DNA of 64,000 nucleotides from Herbaspirillum rhizosphaerae. Lineage in GTDB: Bacteria; Pseudomonadota; Gammaproteobacteria; Burkholderiales; Burkholderiaceae_D. The stretch lies in NCBI RefSeq assembly GCF_001189965.1, contig NZ_LFLU01000003.1, positions 124,001-188,000 of the forward strand. Reading direction: 5' to 3'. How positions within the stretch are numbered: the stretch's first letter is position 1; each line of letters opens with the position of its first letter. This document shows positions 45,618-53,748 of this stretch, one piece after another. The position numbers and the translations under genes were made by a program. The notes below the pieces were generated by a model. That model was not told where the DNA came from. It searched no databases and worked only from the letters and a program-made list of their open reading frames with translations.

Positions 45618-45899
45618 ATGCATTTCATCACCGAGACTGTGCCAAACGATATCGCCCTGATGTTTCTTACCTATCTGGGTTTTTGCCTGGTGCTGATGTA
45701 CCTCTTCATCCGCGCCGATTGCCAATGGAACAAGCGCGAAGTCAAACTTTCCCGCGAACGCCTGCGCATGCTCTCGGCTGACCACGGCAAGATGGAACGC
45801 CTGCGCGAACTGACCGTCTGCTCGGTGCACCATGACGTGAACTGCTCTTGCTTCCTGCATGGCAAGAACCAGGATTGTCATCGCAAGGAAGCCGCCTGA
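45618..45899 (+). CDS. Small membrane-anchored Cys/His-containing protein
   Basis: The 93-residue protein has one membrane helix (DIALMFLTYLGFCLVLMYLFI) and a basic cytoplasmic tail ending in a Cys/His cluster (CSVHHDVNCSCFLHGKNQDCH) that could bind a metal. CGGAGG lies seven bases before ATG 45618. The family is not recognised. Confidence 0.65.
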   Translation: MHFITETVPNDIALMFLTYLGFCLVLMYLFIRADCQWNKREVKLSRERLRMLSADHGKMERLRELTVCSVHHDVNCSCFLHGKNQDCHRKEAA

Positions 45900-45968
45900 T
45901 CGCAGTTGAACGGCATGAATGCAGATCGATGTGGCGTGAGCAGATGGACGGTATGAGAAAATACGCGG

Positions 45969-46616
45969 ATGAAATCACCTAACATTCGCCCCCTCATCCC
46001 GCTTGCGGATTATCAACGTATTTTCCGTGTCATTCACTCGGTACTCGAGAGTGTCGACGCCAATATTCCTGCCGCGAGTTTTTTCTTCAGCGTGACCGCG
46101 GCGCAGATATTGAAAAAGTTTTACAAGAAAAATGCCTTTCCGGTTGCCGGCGCGGCGTTCTACCTGATCAGCGAAGACAGCAGCGGCGCCTTGTCATTCG
46201 GCACGCTGGATGGCGACAAGGTCGAGAGCAACAGCGACGCGTTTCATTGCTGGGTGCAGTGCGACGGCTATGCGCTGGATCTGATGGCGCCGGTGTTCCA
46301 GGAATTGCTGGAGTCTGCCGGGCATCCGATGGCCGTGCCGCGGCAAATGTTTCAGAAGGATCTGGCGCGCATGTCGGCGTCGCCAAATGCCTTGAGCGTA
46401 CCGGGTGATTTTTATCTGGAACCGAATCTGGCGCTGACGAAGGAATTGTTACAGCAGTTCATGAGCAAGCCTGCCCTGAGCAATCTGTCGCAGGTGTGCA
46501 TGGAGTGGTATCAGAAGCCGCCGAAAGAACTCGGCACCGATCTGGTCATGCAAGGTGCGGAAGGCGAAGGCACAAAGATCAAACTCAGCCGTCTGCAGAT
46601 GACAGGCGCCTGGTAA
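45969..46616 (+). CDS. DUF2026-like protein of unknown function
   Basis: The 215-residue soluble protein (PLIPLADYQRIFRVIHSVLE; DAFHCWVQCDGYALDLMAPVF) resembles the DUF2026 family, though this was judged from memory only. A Cys/His/Asp arrangement (FHCWVQCDGYALD) recalls papain-like folds, but no activity is claimed. It starts 69 bases after the previous small gene and may share its transcript. Confidence 0.65.
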   Translation: MKSPNIRPLIPLADYQRIFRVIHSVLESVDANIPAASFFFSVTAAQILKKFYKKNAFPVAGAAFYLISEDSSGALSFGTLDGDKVESNSDAFHCWVQCDGYALDLMAPVFQELLESAGHPMAVPRQMFQKDLARMSASPNALSVPGDFYLEPNLALTKELLQQFMSKPALSNLSQVCMEWYQKPPKELGTDLVMQGAEGEGTKIKLSRLQMTGAW

Positions 46617-46975
46617 GCGGTATTGCGATGCAAACGAACAGGGAAGTGGAAGTAGCCGTAGCAGCAGTAGTAGTAGTCGGGGAAGTGCGTAGCAGCAGTA
46701 AGAGGTACTCTTGGGGAAAGCAAAGGTAGGGGAGGGAGGCGGAAATGGTGCACCGGACGGTTGGTCCGGCACACCCTGCAATCATGCATATCGGTTGCAT
46801 GTATCGCGAAAGAGTAGACAGGATAATCTGGCTTTGTGACTTGTTGATGACAGCAGCAACTATCCCATTATGGTTGCCGCCGATTCGGGAATGCGCGAAA
46901 CAGTTTCAGAGTGTCACGAAGCCGTCATACGTCGTCGATAGAATTCCGCTTGTCTCCTCTAAACTTGCTTTAGAT
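46617..46975. other. Gap with low-complexity stretch, no supported gene
   Basis: After the DUF2026-like gene comes an imperfect run of GTA/GCA triplets (about 46650-46700). TCTAAA-CTTGC-TTTAGA (46958-46974) is a perfect six-pair hairpin just before the terminator described next; TGTCTCCTCT lies before it. A 103-residue open frame at 46745-47056 runs through that terminator and is not accepted. Confidence 0.4.
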
Positions 46976-47237
46976 TCACCTGCGATACGCAAGTATCGCA
47001 GGTTTTTTTTCCTCAACGATTTTGCGGCAAAGATCGGCGAGAGTTGGCTTGAGTAGTCGCCAATGCCGGATAGTGGCGTTGTAACCCGGCTGTACGCACA
47101 CGTAGTGGAAGCTGCCATCCTCCCTGCTGGTGATCCAGCCCGGTGGCGCGGGGTGCGTAATTAGCTATATCTTTTCCGCGATTTTTGTTCTCGCTTGCCC
47201 AAGAATGACAACGAATTGAAATTTCGATTGTTATCAA
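46976..47237 (-). pseudogene. Probable frameshifted small gene
   Basis: On the minus strand one frame ends in a protein-like stretch (PPGWITSREDGSFHYVCVQ, then PGYNATIRHWRLLKPTLADL) with a TGA at 46976-46978, but has no start: a TAG stands about 60 codons upstream. The neighbouring frame supplies a start (TTG 47237) and reads KDIANYAP up to the same place. Removing one C from the CCCC run near 47148 would join them into about 86 codons. Either the gene is broken or the sequence has a one-base error. The family is not recognised. Confidence 0.4.
46979..47010 (+). terminator. Rho-independent terminator with nine-pair stem
   Basis: CCTGCGATA-CGCAAG-TATCGCAGG is followed by eight T. It is 363 bases after the nearest plus-strand stop, suggesting a separate short transcript. 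It overlaps the 3' end of the broken minus-strand gene. Confidence 0.75.
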
Positions 47238-47261
47238 ACACTTAAGCGACTTCTCCAGCGC

Positions 47262-47315
47262 TTATCCACAGGCTTGCTCCCAAAATGTGGGGATAACTTG
47301 GCCTGCATATCCACA
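47262..47315. other. DnaA-box-like cluster 3
   Basis: TTATCCACA (47262-47270) is an exact DnaA box. TGTGGGGATAA (47286-47296) is an inverted box with two inserted bases and ATATCCACA (47307-47315) a one-mismatch box. The cluster lies just before the end of the DUF3299 gene. Confidence 0.5.
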
Positions 47316-47334
47316 GCTCTGCAATGAAATCCGC

Positions 47335-48051
47335 CTACTGCGCAGGCGCCTGATCCGTGTACGGTTCCACCTTGACCGACGCCAGGCTGTAGCCGGCGGT
47401 GCCCATCATCGTGTCCGAATGTTCCACCTTCAGCACGCCGCTGATCCACACCGCATCCATGGTGCGAGTGTTCTTGACCGGCTTGCTGCTGTGAACGTGG
47501 ATGATCTGGTTGGCCGGCGGCGGCGGCACGTGAATGCAGGCGCCGAAGTAGGGCACCAGCAGGAACTCTTTCAGCGCTTCGCCTTCGCGCTCCAGCGACA
47601 CCACAAAGCCGGGGATGCGGATCGATACGCCGTCCATGCTCGGATCGATGGGCGCATTCTTCCAGTACTTTTTGGCCTTCCACAGCGCTTCCATGGCGCG
47701 CGGATCGCCGTCTTCCATCTTGTCCAGCTTCAATCCCTTGAACGGCGCCATGGCGTCCCAGTTTTTCGGCATCAGGGATTCCCAGGCGATCTCGCGGAAG
47801 GCGCCCTCGTTCTTGCCGGATGGTTTGTAGGGCTTGTTCGACAGATCGGGACTTTGTTGCAGATGATCGCCGACTTTATATTGCGCGTTGTCGGAATACG
47901 GCGCCGATGCCGCCCCGGCCGCCGTGCCGGCGTTGATCGCCTCTGCCGTTGGCGCTGCAGCCAAGGTCTTGGGCGTTGCGGCAAGATGGGCGCCATAGCC
48001 GACCAGCAATCCGGCGGCTACGATGCCGCCTATCCAGGTAATACTTTTCAT
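47335..48051 (-). CDS. DUF3299-type exported protein of the zinc-uptake cluster
   Basis: The 238-residue protein has an N-terminal membrane/signal segment (TWIGGIVAAGLLVGYGAHLA) and a conserved region (SMDGVSIRIPGFVVSLEREG; FLLVPYFGACIHVPPPPANQ) recognised as DUF3299. It closes a minus-strand operon of ZrgA, an ABC ATPase and a permease, the composition of the zinc-regulated ZrgABCDE locus of Vibrio cholerae. Cys-Ile-His in the conserved region could bind metal. Its precise role is unknown. Confidence 0.82.
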   Translation of the reverse strand: MKSITWIGGIVAAGLLVGYGAHLAATPKTLAAAPTAEAINAGTAAGAASAPYSDNAQYKVGDHLQQSPDLSNKPYKPSGKNEGAFREIAWESLMPKNWDAMAPFKGLKLDKMEDGDPRAMEALWKAKKYWKNAPIDPSMDGVSIRIPGFVVSLEREGEALKEFLLVPYFGACIHVPPPPANQIIHVHSSKPVKNTRTMDAVWISGVLKVEHSDTMMGTAGYSLASVKVEPYTDQAPAQ

Positions 48052-48082
48052 GATTTCATTTTCACGCGTTCAATGCGTGACC

Positions 48083-49345
48083 TCAAATTCTCGGGGTCAG
48101 GCCATCGGCCAGGCTCAGGCGGTAAGCGCGCAAGCCCGGCAACAGGCTGGCGACAAAGCCGGCGACGATGGTCCACAGCAACAGTTGCAATTCACCGGCA
48201 GCGGGCAGGGCCGGATGCAATGTTACGCCAAATTGCGCACTGAGGAAGGGCCCCAGCGCAAACAGCGCCAGCGTCAGCAAAACCACGCCCAGTACGACGC
48301 CGGCCAGCATCACGGCTAACCCTTCCAGCGCCAGCAGCAGGAAAATGTCGCCGGGTCGCGCGCCGACCGAACGCAGCACCGCCAGCTCGCGCCGTCGCTC
48401 TCCCAGGCTGGCGAGGATCGCCGACACCAGTCCCGCCAGGCCGACGATCACCACCATGCCGGAGACCACCAGCAGCGCGTTTTCGCCGACGCCGACAACT
48501 TGCCACAATTCGTCCAGCGCCACGCCCGGCAGCACCGCCATCAAGGGCTCGCTGTTGTCGTCGGCGATGTCGCGCTGCACGCCGAACACCGCTGCGCGAT
48601 TCTTCAGGCCGACCAGCACGGCGGTAACGGTTTTGGGCGTCAGGTCGAATTTCTTGACCAGCGCCGGCGCAATCGACAGGCCCGGCATCGGTGCGCCGCC
48701 TTCCCAATCCAGATGGATGGCTTCCATCGCATCGAGACCGATGTGCACGGTGCGGTCCACCGGCGTGCCGGTGCGCGCCAGGACTCCGACCACCGTGAAC
48801 GGCTTGTCGGCGTGATCGGTCAGATGCAGGCTGCCCATGCCGTGGCTGAGCACGATGCGGTCGCCGAGTTTGTAATGCAGGCGCTGCGCGACTTCGGCGC
48901 CGATCACGGTTTCGAATACGCTGGCGAAGGGGCGGCCTTCGCTCAGGCGCAATGCCTGTCCATCGCCATAGTGGAAATGTTCAAAATAATTGCCGTTGGT
49001 CGCCAGCACCGGAAAGCCGCGATGCGAGTCGCCCAGCGATAGCGGAATCGTCCATTTCACCGCCGGATTTTTCGCCAGCTTTTGCGCGCTGTCCCAGCCC
49101 ATGTTGTTGGTCGCGCCGCCGATGCGGAAGATCGCATACAGCATCAACTGAACCGGGCTGGTGCGCGCGCCCACCACAAGATCTGTGCCGGACACCGATT
49201 GCGAGAAGCCGTCGCGCACTTCGTGGCGCACGCGCTCGATGCCGAGCAGCATGGCGCTCGACAGCGCAATCGCCAGCAGCATCAGGCCCAAGGTGAAACG
49301 GCGATTCCACGCGCTGCGCGCGGCAAGCCGGAAGAGGAAACTCAT
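48083..49345 (-). CDS. ABC transporter permease (FtsX/MacB type), zinc cluster
   Basis: The 420-residue protein has one N-terminal membrane helix (FTLGLMLLAIALSSAMLLGIERV), a large extracytoplasmic domain and three C-terminal helices (VVSGMVVIVGLAGLVSAILASLGERRRELAVLRSVGA), the FtsX/MacB topology. ATG 49345 overlaps the ATPase stop by four bases. Together they likely form the energy-driven part of the ZrgA system; MacB-type transporters usually act on periplasmic substrates rather than import ions directly. Confidence 0.9.
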   Translation of the reverse strand: MSFLFRLAARSAWNRRFTLGLMLLAIALSSAMLLGIERVRHEVRDGFSQSVSGTDLVVGARTSPVQLMLYAIFRIGGATNNMGWDSAQKLAKNPAVKWTIPLSLGDSHRGFPVLATNGNYFEHFHYGDGQALRLSEGRPFASVFETVIGAEVAQRLHYKLGDRIVLSHGMGSLHLTDHADKPFTVVGVLARTGTPVDRTVHIGLDAMEAIHLDWEGGAPMPGLSIAPALVKKFDLTPKTVTAVLVGLKNRAAVFGVQRDIADDNSEPLMAVLPGVALDELWQVVGVGENALLVVSGMVVIVGLAGLVSAILASLGERRRELAVLRSVGARPGDIFLLLALEGLAVMLAGVVLGVVLLTLALFALGPFLSAQFGVTLHPALPAAGELQLLLWTIVAGFVASLLPGLRAYRLSLADGLTPRI

Positions 49346-50055
49346 GCCGATTCCTCCACGGCGGCGCAACGATTGATGTCGTTGAGCGCGATGCGGCGAT
49401 GGAAGCGCTCGGCCAGGCGCTGGTCATGACTGACGAACACCAGGCTGGCGCCGGCCTGTTCGCACTCATGCTGGATCAGGTCGAGAAAGGCTTGCTGGCG
49501 GTCGCTGTCGAGGGCCGAGGTCGGTTCGTCGGCGACCACGATTTCAGGCCGGCCGATCAGCGCGCGCGCCGCCGCCACGCGTTGCTGCTGGCCGATGGAC
49601 AATTGCGTCACCGCACGCGTCCACAAATCCGGCGCCAGGTCGAGGCTGCGCAACAGCGAATGCGCCGCCGCGTGCAAATCCTGTCCTTGCGCCAGCGCGC
49701 GTTCGCGGCGATAAGCCGAGAACTGGCAAGGCAGCAGCACGTTGTCCAGAATCGACAGGTAAGGAATCAGATTGAATTGCTGAAAAATGAAGCCGATATG
49801 ATCGACGCGAAAGCGGTCGCGCCGCGACGCCGGCAAACCGTCCAGCGACTGTCCGAGAATGGCGACGCTGCCGCTTTGCGGACTGGCGATGCCGCCGATC
49901 AGCGCCAGCAGCGTACTCTTGCCGCTGCCGCTGGGGCCGCTGACGAAGACCTGTTCATGCGCCTGCACATCGAACCGGTCCAACGCCAGCGTCGGCGTCT
50001 TCTGGCCGGGCCAGGTGAAAGAGATATCGCGCAAGGCGATGGCAGCGTCGCTCAT
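49342..50055 (-). CDS. ABC transporter ATP-binding protein, zinc cluster
   Basis: The 237-residue ATPase has Walker A GPSGSGKST, signature LSIGQQQRVAAARAL, Walker B IVVADEPTSALD and switch His (VFVSHD). It belongs to the LolD/MacB type and pairs with the permease by a four-base overlap. ATG 50055 is used; an in-frame extension upstream covers the ZrgA gene region and is rejected. Confidence 0.93.
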   Translation of the reverse strand: MSDAAIALRDISFTWPGQKTPTLALDRFDVQAHEQVFVSGPSGSGKSTLLALIGGIASPQSGSVAILGQSLDGLPASRRDRFRVDHIGFIFQQFNLIPYLSILDNVLLPCQFSAYRRERALAQGQDLHAAAHSLLRSLDLAPDLWTRAVTQLSIGQQQRVAAARALIGRPEIVVADEPTSALDSDRQQAFLDLIQHECEQAGASLVFVSHDQRLAERFHRRIALNDINRCAAVEESA

Positions 50056-50072
50056 ATTGGTTGCTTGATCAA

Positions 50073-50639
50073 TTATTGAATGGTGATGCTTGCCGCCGCC
50101 GGCGTCAGCTTGGTTGCACCCTGACGCTTGGGCGTGACCAGTTGCACGTCGATGCTGTTGAATCCCTTGAAGGCGTCGAACAGTTTTACGTCGATGCGTT
50201 GCAGGCGTTCCGGGTATGCGCATTGAAAGCTGAAATCGGCATCCATGTCGGCATGGCCGTCGTGATCTTCATGGCCTGCGGGTTTGTTTGCCGCCGCTTC
50301 TCCCAGCAACGCAGGTTCGATGGCTGCGGACACCAATTGGACTCCACTGACCTTGCATTCTGCTGACGGCGTGGTGACGAAGACGTTGGCGGCATTACGC
50401 AGCGTCTTGGCCATGTCTTGCGCGGCTTGCTTGTCTTTGGCGCTCTTGGCCGCATGTTCAAAACCGATCAGATTCACCAGCGGCGAGTCGAGGTGCAGCG
50501 ACAGCGTCTTGCCGTCGAGCGCGACGTCGAGCTTGCCGACGCCGTGGACGTGGGCTTCATGCGCAGTGGCGACTGTAGCGACGGAGAACAGGAGGGCGGA
50601 GCAGAGTACTGCAGCGAGCTTACGGGTACGAAAATTCAT
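50073..50639 (-). CDS. zrgA: ZrgA-family zinc-uptake protein (DUF2796)
   Basis: The 188-residue protein has a signal peptide (LAAVLCSALLFSVATVATA) and the family N-terminus HEAHVHGVGKLDVALDG with metal-binding His, followed by HEDHDGHADMDADFSFQC in the middle. ZrgA is a periplasmic protein induced by zinc starvation. It is the first gene of the minus-strand operon and diverges from the ZnuC/B/A-type operon across a shared control region. Confidence 0.88.
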   Translation of the reverse strand: MNFRTRKLAAVLCSALLFSVATVATAHEAHVHGVGKLDVALDGKTLSLHLDSPLVNLIGFEHAAKSAKDKQAAQDMAKTLRNAANVFVTTPSAECKVSGVQLVSAAIEPALLGEAAANKPAGHEDHDGHADMDADFSFQCAYPERLQRIDVKLFDAFKGFNSIDVQLVTPKRQGATKLTPAAASITIQ

Positions 50640-50743
50640 GGACGCGATCTTTCTTCAGGTTGAGCCGCCGGGATTTTCCGAAAGGAAAGGCTCGGGCAGC
50701 ATTTTGACTGGATTGTCGGATTTCTTCGAGGCTTGTCACATCT

Positions 50744-50787
50744 TGCAACAATGTTGCATTATAATTGTGGTTTCGCAACTCGGTTGC
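50744..50787. promoter_or_regulatory. Two palindromic operators, probably for a zinc regulator (Zur)
   Basis: TGCAAC-AAT-GTTGCA (50744-50758) and GCAAC-TCG-GTTGC (50775-50787) have the same arms and three-base centres, and their centres are 30 bases apart, about three DNA turns. The stretch 50750-50768 (AATGTTGCATTATAATTGT) also resembles a Zur box. They lie between the divergent ZrgA and ZnuCBA-type operons, so one regulator could control both. Zur is inferred from the gene content, not shown. Confidence 0.6.
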
Positions 50788-50890
50788 AAACAGATTTGTA
50801 ACGGTGATTTTGGTTCCATGCGGCCATTTGCCGGGTGTTCTGAATGCTCGTTGCCGTAGCAAATCGACTAACAAAAATATCGCCACAACT

Positions 50891-51016
50891 ATGCTTTCCC
50901 GCTTCTTTCAACAAACCAGCGTCCTCGCGCTGCCCTGGTGGCAACGCGTGCTGCTGGTCGCGCCGGTGTGCCTGATCATGTGGCTCGGCGTCATGTGGGC
51001 ATTGGGAGGCGATTGA
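50891..51016 (+). CDS. 41-residue membrane protein leading the znu operon
   Basis: ATG 50891 opens MLSRFFQQTSVLALPWWQRV followed by a membrane helix (LLVAPVCLIMWLGVMWALGG). The stop lies two bases before the ATPase start, so it is tightly linked to the zinc transporter. No clear ribosome-binding site precedes it. I do not recognise the family; it may be a small transporter accessory or a conserved translational leader. Confidence 0.5.
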   Translation: MLSRFFQQTSVLALPWWQRVLLVAPVCLIMWLGVMWALGGD

Positions 51017-51018
51017 AC

Positions 51019-51798
51019 ATGTCCGTCGCCATTTCCCTGGAAAACCTGACCGTCACCTACCGCCGGCATCCGGCCCTGCATCACGTCAGCGGCCATTTCG
51101 CGCAAGGTTCGCTGACCGCCATCGTCGGCCCCAACGGCGCCGGCAAGAGTACGCTGCTCAAGAGCATCATGGGCCTGGTTCGCTGCAACAGCGGCCGCGT
51201 AGTCAAGCATGCCGCCGCCAGCCGTATCGCTTATTTGCCGCAGCAGGCCGAGATCGATCGCAGCTTTCCGATTTCGGTACTGGACTGTGTGCTGCTCGGA
51301 TATTGGTCGAAGGCCGGCCTGTTCCGTCGCATGAGCCGCGACATGGTGCGGCGTGGCGAAGATGCCCTGGCCGCGGTCGGCCTCGACGGTTTTGCACAGC
51401 GTTCGATCGCCAGTCTGTCGGTGGGGCAGTTCCAGCGGGTGCTGTTCGCGCGCATCCTGCTGCAGGATGCCGAACTGATCCTGCTGGACGAGCCTTTCAG
51501 CGCTATCGACACCAAAACCACCAACGACCTGTTGCACATCATCAAATCCTGGCATGCCGAGCAACGCACGGTGATCGCCGTGCTGCACGACTACGATCAG
51601 GTGCGCCGCGCTTTCCCGCAATCCTTGCTGCTGGCGCGCAATGTCGTCGCCTGGGGCGAAACGGAAGCCGTGCTGTGCCATGAAAACCTGCATCGCGCGC
51701 GTTCCATGGCGGAAGCCGTGGATGAGCATGCGCCGCTCTGTGCTGTCGATGCCGTCGACGTTGTCGACGTCAAGCACAGCGAAGGAGCGCCGCGATGA
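51019..51798 (+). CDS. znuC: Zinc/manganese ABC transporter ATP-binding protein
   Basis: The 259-residue ATPase has Walker A GPNGAGKST, signature LSVGQFQRVLFAR, Walker B LILLDEPFSAID and the switch His (VLHDYDQV). It belongs to the metal-ion ABC family. ATG 51019 is used rather than an in-frame start at 50938 because that extension covers the small membrane gene. The stop overlaps the permease start (ATGA). Zinc is preferred as the substrate because of the neighbouring ZrgA operon and the His-rich binding protein. Confidence 0.9.
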   Translation: MSVAISLENLTVTYRRHPALHHVSGHFAQGSLTAIVGPNGAGKSTLLKSIMGLVRCNSGRVVKHAAASRIAYLPQQAEIDRSFPISVLDCVLLGYWSKAGLFRRMSRDMVRRGEDALAAVGLDGFAQRSIASLSVGQFQRVLFARILLQDAELILLDEPFSAIDTKTTNDLLHIIKSWHAEQRTVIAVLHDYDQVRRAFPQSLLLARNVVAWGETEAVLCHENLHRARSMAEAVDEHAPLCAVDAVDVVDVKHSEGAPR

Positions 51799-52676
51799 TG
51801 CTGCTGCACGATTTCTATCAATTCGCGATTGCGCCATTTCAGGAGTTTGCCTTCATGCGCCGCGCGCTGGTGGCGACGCTGGCGCTGGCGCTCAGCAGTG
51901 CGCCGCTGGGCGTGATGCTGACCTTGCGCCGCATGAGCCTGTTCGGCGAAGCCTTGAGCCATGCGGTGTTGCCGGGTGTGGCTGCGGGTTTCATCTTCTT
52001 CGGCCTGTCTTTGCCGGCGCTGAGCATCGGCGGTTTCCTCGCCGGCGTGATCGTGGTCGCACTGGCCGGCTGGATCAGCCGCCATACCGAACTCAAGGAA
52101 GACGCCAGCCTGGCCGCCGTCTACGTCGTGGCGCTGGCGCTCGGCGTGATCATGATTTCCGGGCACGGCACCCAGCTCGATCTGCTGCACATCCTGTTCG
52201 GCAACGTGCTCGGCGTGGATACCGAAGGCTTGCTGCTGGTGGCCGGAGTGTCCAGCCTGAGCGTGCTGCTGATGGCGGGGCTGTATCGGGGTTTGCTGCT
52301 GGAAAGCTTCGATCCGTCCTTTCTCGCTGCCAGCGGCGGACGCAATACGATTTATCAGCAACTGTTCTTGATGCTGGTGGTGCTGAATCTGGTGGCGTCG
52401 TTCCAGACTTTGGGCACACTGATGGCGGTCGGTCTCATGATGCTGCCGGCGGTGTCGGCTCGGCTGTGGCATGACACGCTGCCGGCGCAACTGGTCAACA
52501 GCACGGTGCAGGCTGCTGCCGCCGGCTATGCCGGGCTGATGTTGTCGTATTACGCGTCGGTGCCGTCCGGGCCGGTGATCATCGTATGTGCCGGCGGTTT
52601 CTATTTCTTGTCTTTGATCTTTGCCCCGCGCGGCTGGTTGCCGCGCATGTTGCGCCGGCCGCATCTGCGCGCATAA
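51795..52676 (+). CDS. znuB: Zinc/manganese ABC transporter permease
   Basis: The 293-residue protein has about eight hydrophobic segments and family motifs LRRMSLFGEALSHAVLPGVA and TLGTLMAVGLMMLPAVSARLW of the ABC-3 permease family. It would form the inner-membrane channel for the metal. It overlaps the ATPase gene by four bases and is followed after 19 bases by the binding-protein gene. Confidence 0.92.
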   Translation: MMLLHDFYQFAIAPFQEFAFMRRALVATLALALSSAPLGVMLTLRRMSLFGEALSHAVLPGVAAGFIFFGLSLPALSIGGFLAGVIVVALAGWISRHTELKEDASLAAVYVVALALGVIMISGHGTQLDLLHILFGNVLGVDTEGLLLVAGVSSLSVLLMAGLYRGLLLESFDPSFLAASGGRNTIYQQLFLMLVVLNLVASFQTLGTLMAVGLMMLPAVSARLWHDTLPAQLVNSTVQAAAAGYAGLMLSYYASVPSGPVIIVCAGGFYFLSLIFAPRGWLPRMLRRPHLRA

Positions 52677-52695
52677 TTTCTTATCAGGAGTCGTC

Positions 52696-53628
52696 GTGAA
52701 ATTGTTTCGTCACATCGTGTTGGGCGCAGCTGTGCTGCTCGCCCAGGTATCTTCTGCATCCGCAGCCGACGCCAGGTTGCCGGTCGTCGCCAGCTTCAGC
52801 ATCCTCGGCGACGTCGTCGCCAATGTGGGCGGTGATCGTATCGCCGTGACCACGCTGGTCGGTCCTGACCAGGATGCGCACGTGTTTCAGCCGGCTCCCG
52901 ACCACATCAAGTCGGTCGCCCGCGCCAAATTGGTGGTCATCAACGGTCTCGGTTTTGAAGGCTGGATGGAACGCGTCGTGCAATCGGCCAACTATCGCGG
53001 CGACATCGTTGTCGCATCGAACGGCATCGCGGTGCGCGATCGCATTAGCGAAGAACACGACGAACATGACGGCCACGATCATGACCACCACCACGGCAAG
53101 AACGATCCGCATGCCTGGCAGAATCCGGCCAACATCGTTGTCTACACGCGCAATATCGTCGCGGCGCTGAGTAAGCTGGATCCGGCCGGTGCGCCGGTGT
53201 ATCAGAAGAACGGCGACACCTACATCGCCAAACTCAACGAACTGGATCGCTGGGCGACGCAGCAGTTTGCACAGTTCCCCGACGCCAAGCGCAAGGTGAT
53301 CACTTCGCACGATGCGTTTGAATATTTCGGCGCGCACTATCAGGTCAAATTCCTGGCGCCGCAAGGCGTGTCGACCGACAGCGAGCCGAGCGCGAAGGAA
53401 GTCGCCAATCTGATCCGCCAGATCCGCAAGGAAAAAATCCGCGCCGTCTTCATCGAAAACATGAGCAGCCCCAAGCTGCTGCAACAGATCAGCAAGGAAG
53501 CCGGCGTCACGCTGGGCGGCAAGCTGTATGCCGATGCGCTGTCGCAGGCCGACGGTCCGGCGCCGACTTATCTGAAGCTGATGCGTTACAACATCGAGCA
53601 ACTGCTGGCGCAGATGAAGTTGAACTGA
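52696..53628 (+). CDS. znuA: Zinc ABC transporter substrate-binding protein
   Basis: The 310-residue periplasmic protein has a signal peptide (HIVLGAAVLLAQVSSASA), the metal-receptor start VVASFSILGDVVANVGGDRI, the binding histidines in QDAHVFQP and KNDPHAWQNP, and a His/Asp-rich loop (EEHDEHDGHDHDHHHG) typical of zinc-specific ZnuA. Start GTG 52696 follows CAGGAG by five bases; an in-frame start at 52621 lies in the permease gene. Confidence 0.93.
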   Translation: MKLFRHIVLGAAVLLAQVSSASAADARLPVVASFSILGDVVANVGGDRIAVTTLVGPDQDAHVFQPAPDHIKSVARAKLVVINGLGFEGWMERVVQSANYRGDIVVASNGIAVRDRISEEHDEHDGHDHDHHHGKNDPHAWQNPANIVVYTRNIVAALSKLDPAGAPVYQKNGDTYIAKLNELDRWATQQFAQFPDAKRKVITSHDAFEYFGAHYQVKFLAPQGVSTDSEPSAKEVANLIRQIRKEKIRAVFIENMSSPKLLQQISKEAGVTLGGKLYADALSQADGPAPTYLKLMRYNIEQLLAQMKLN

Positions 53629-53748
53629 GTGAATTGATTTCATGAATGGTGCGGCGGCGCTGGGAGGGGAGCATGCCCGCGCCGTCACGAAATCGGGACT
53701 TCGCGTATGCTGTCGTTTTCTTCATCACACCACACAGGAGACGACAAC

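Noticed and set aside
46745-47056. 103-residue plus-strand open frame
   Set aside because: It contains a nine-pair terminator with eight T inside its coding part and lacks a ribosome-binding site.
39558-47315. Chromosomal replication origin
   Set aside because: DnaA-like boxes are present, but there is no dnaA, dnaN or AT-rich unwinding element and the clusters are kilobases apart.
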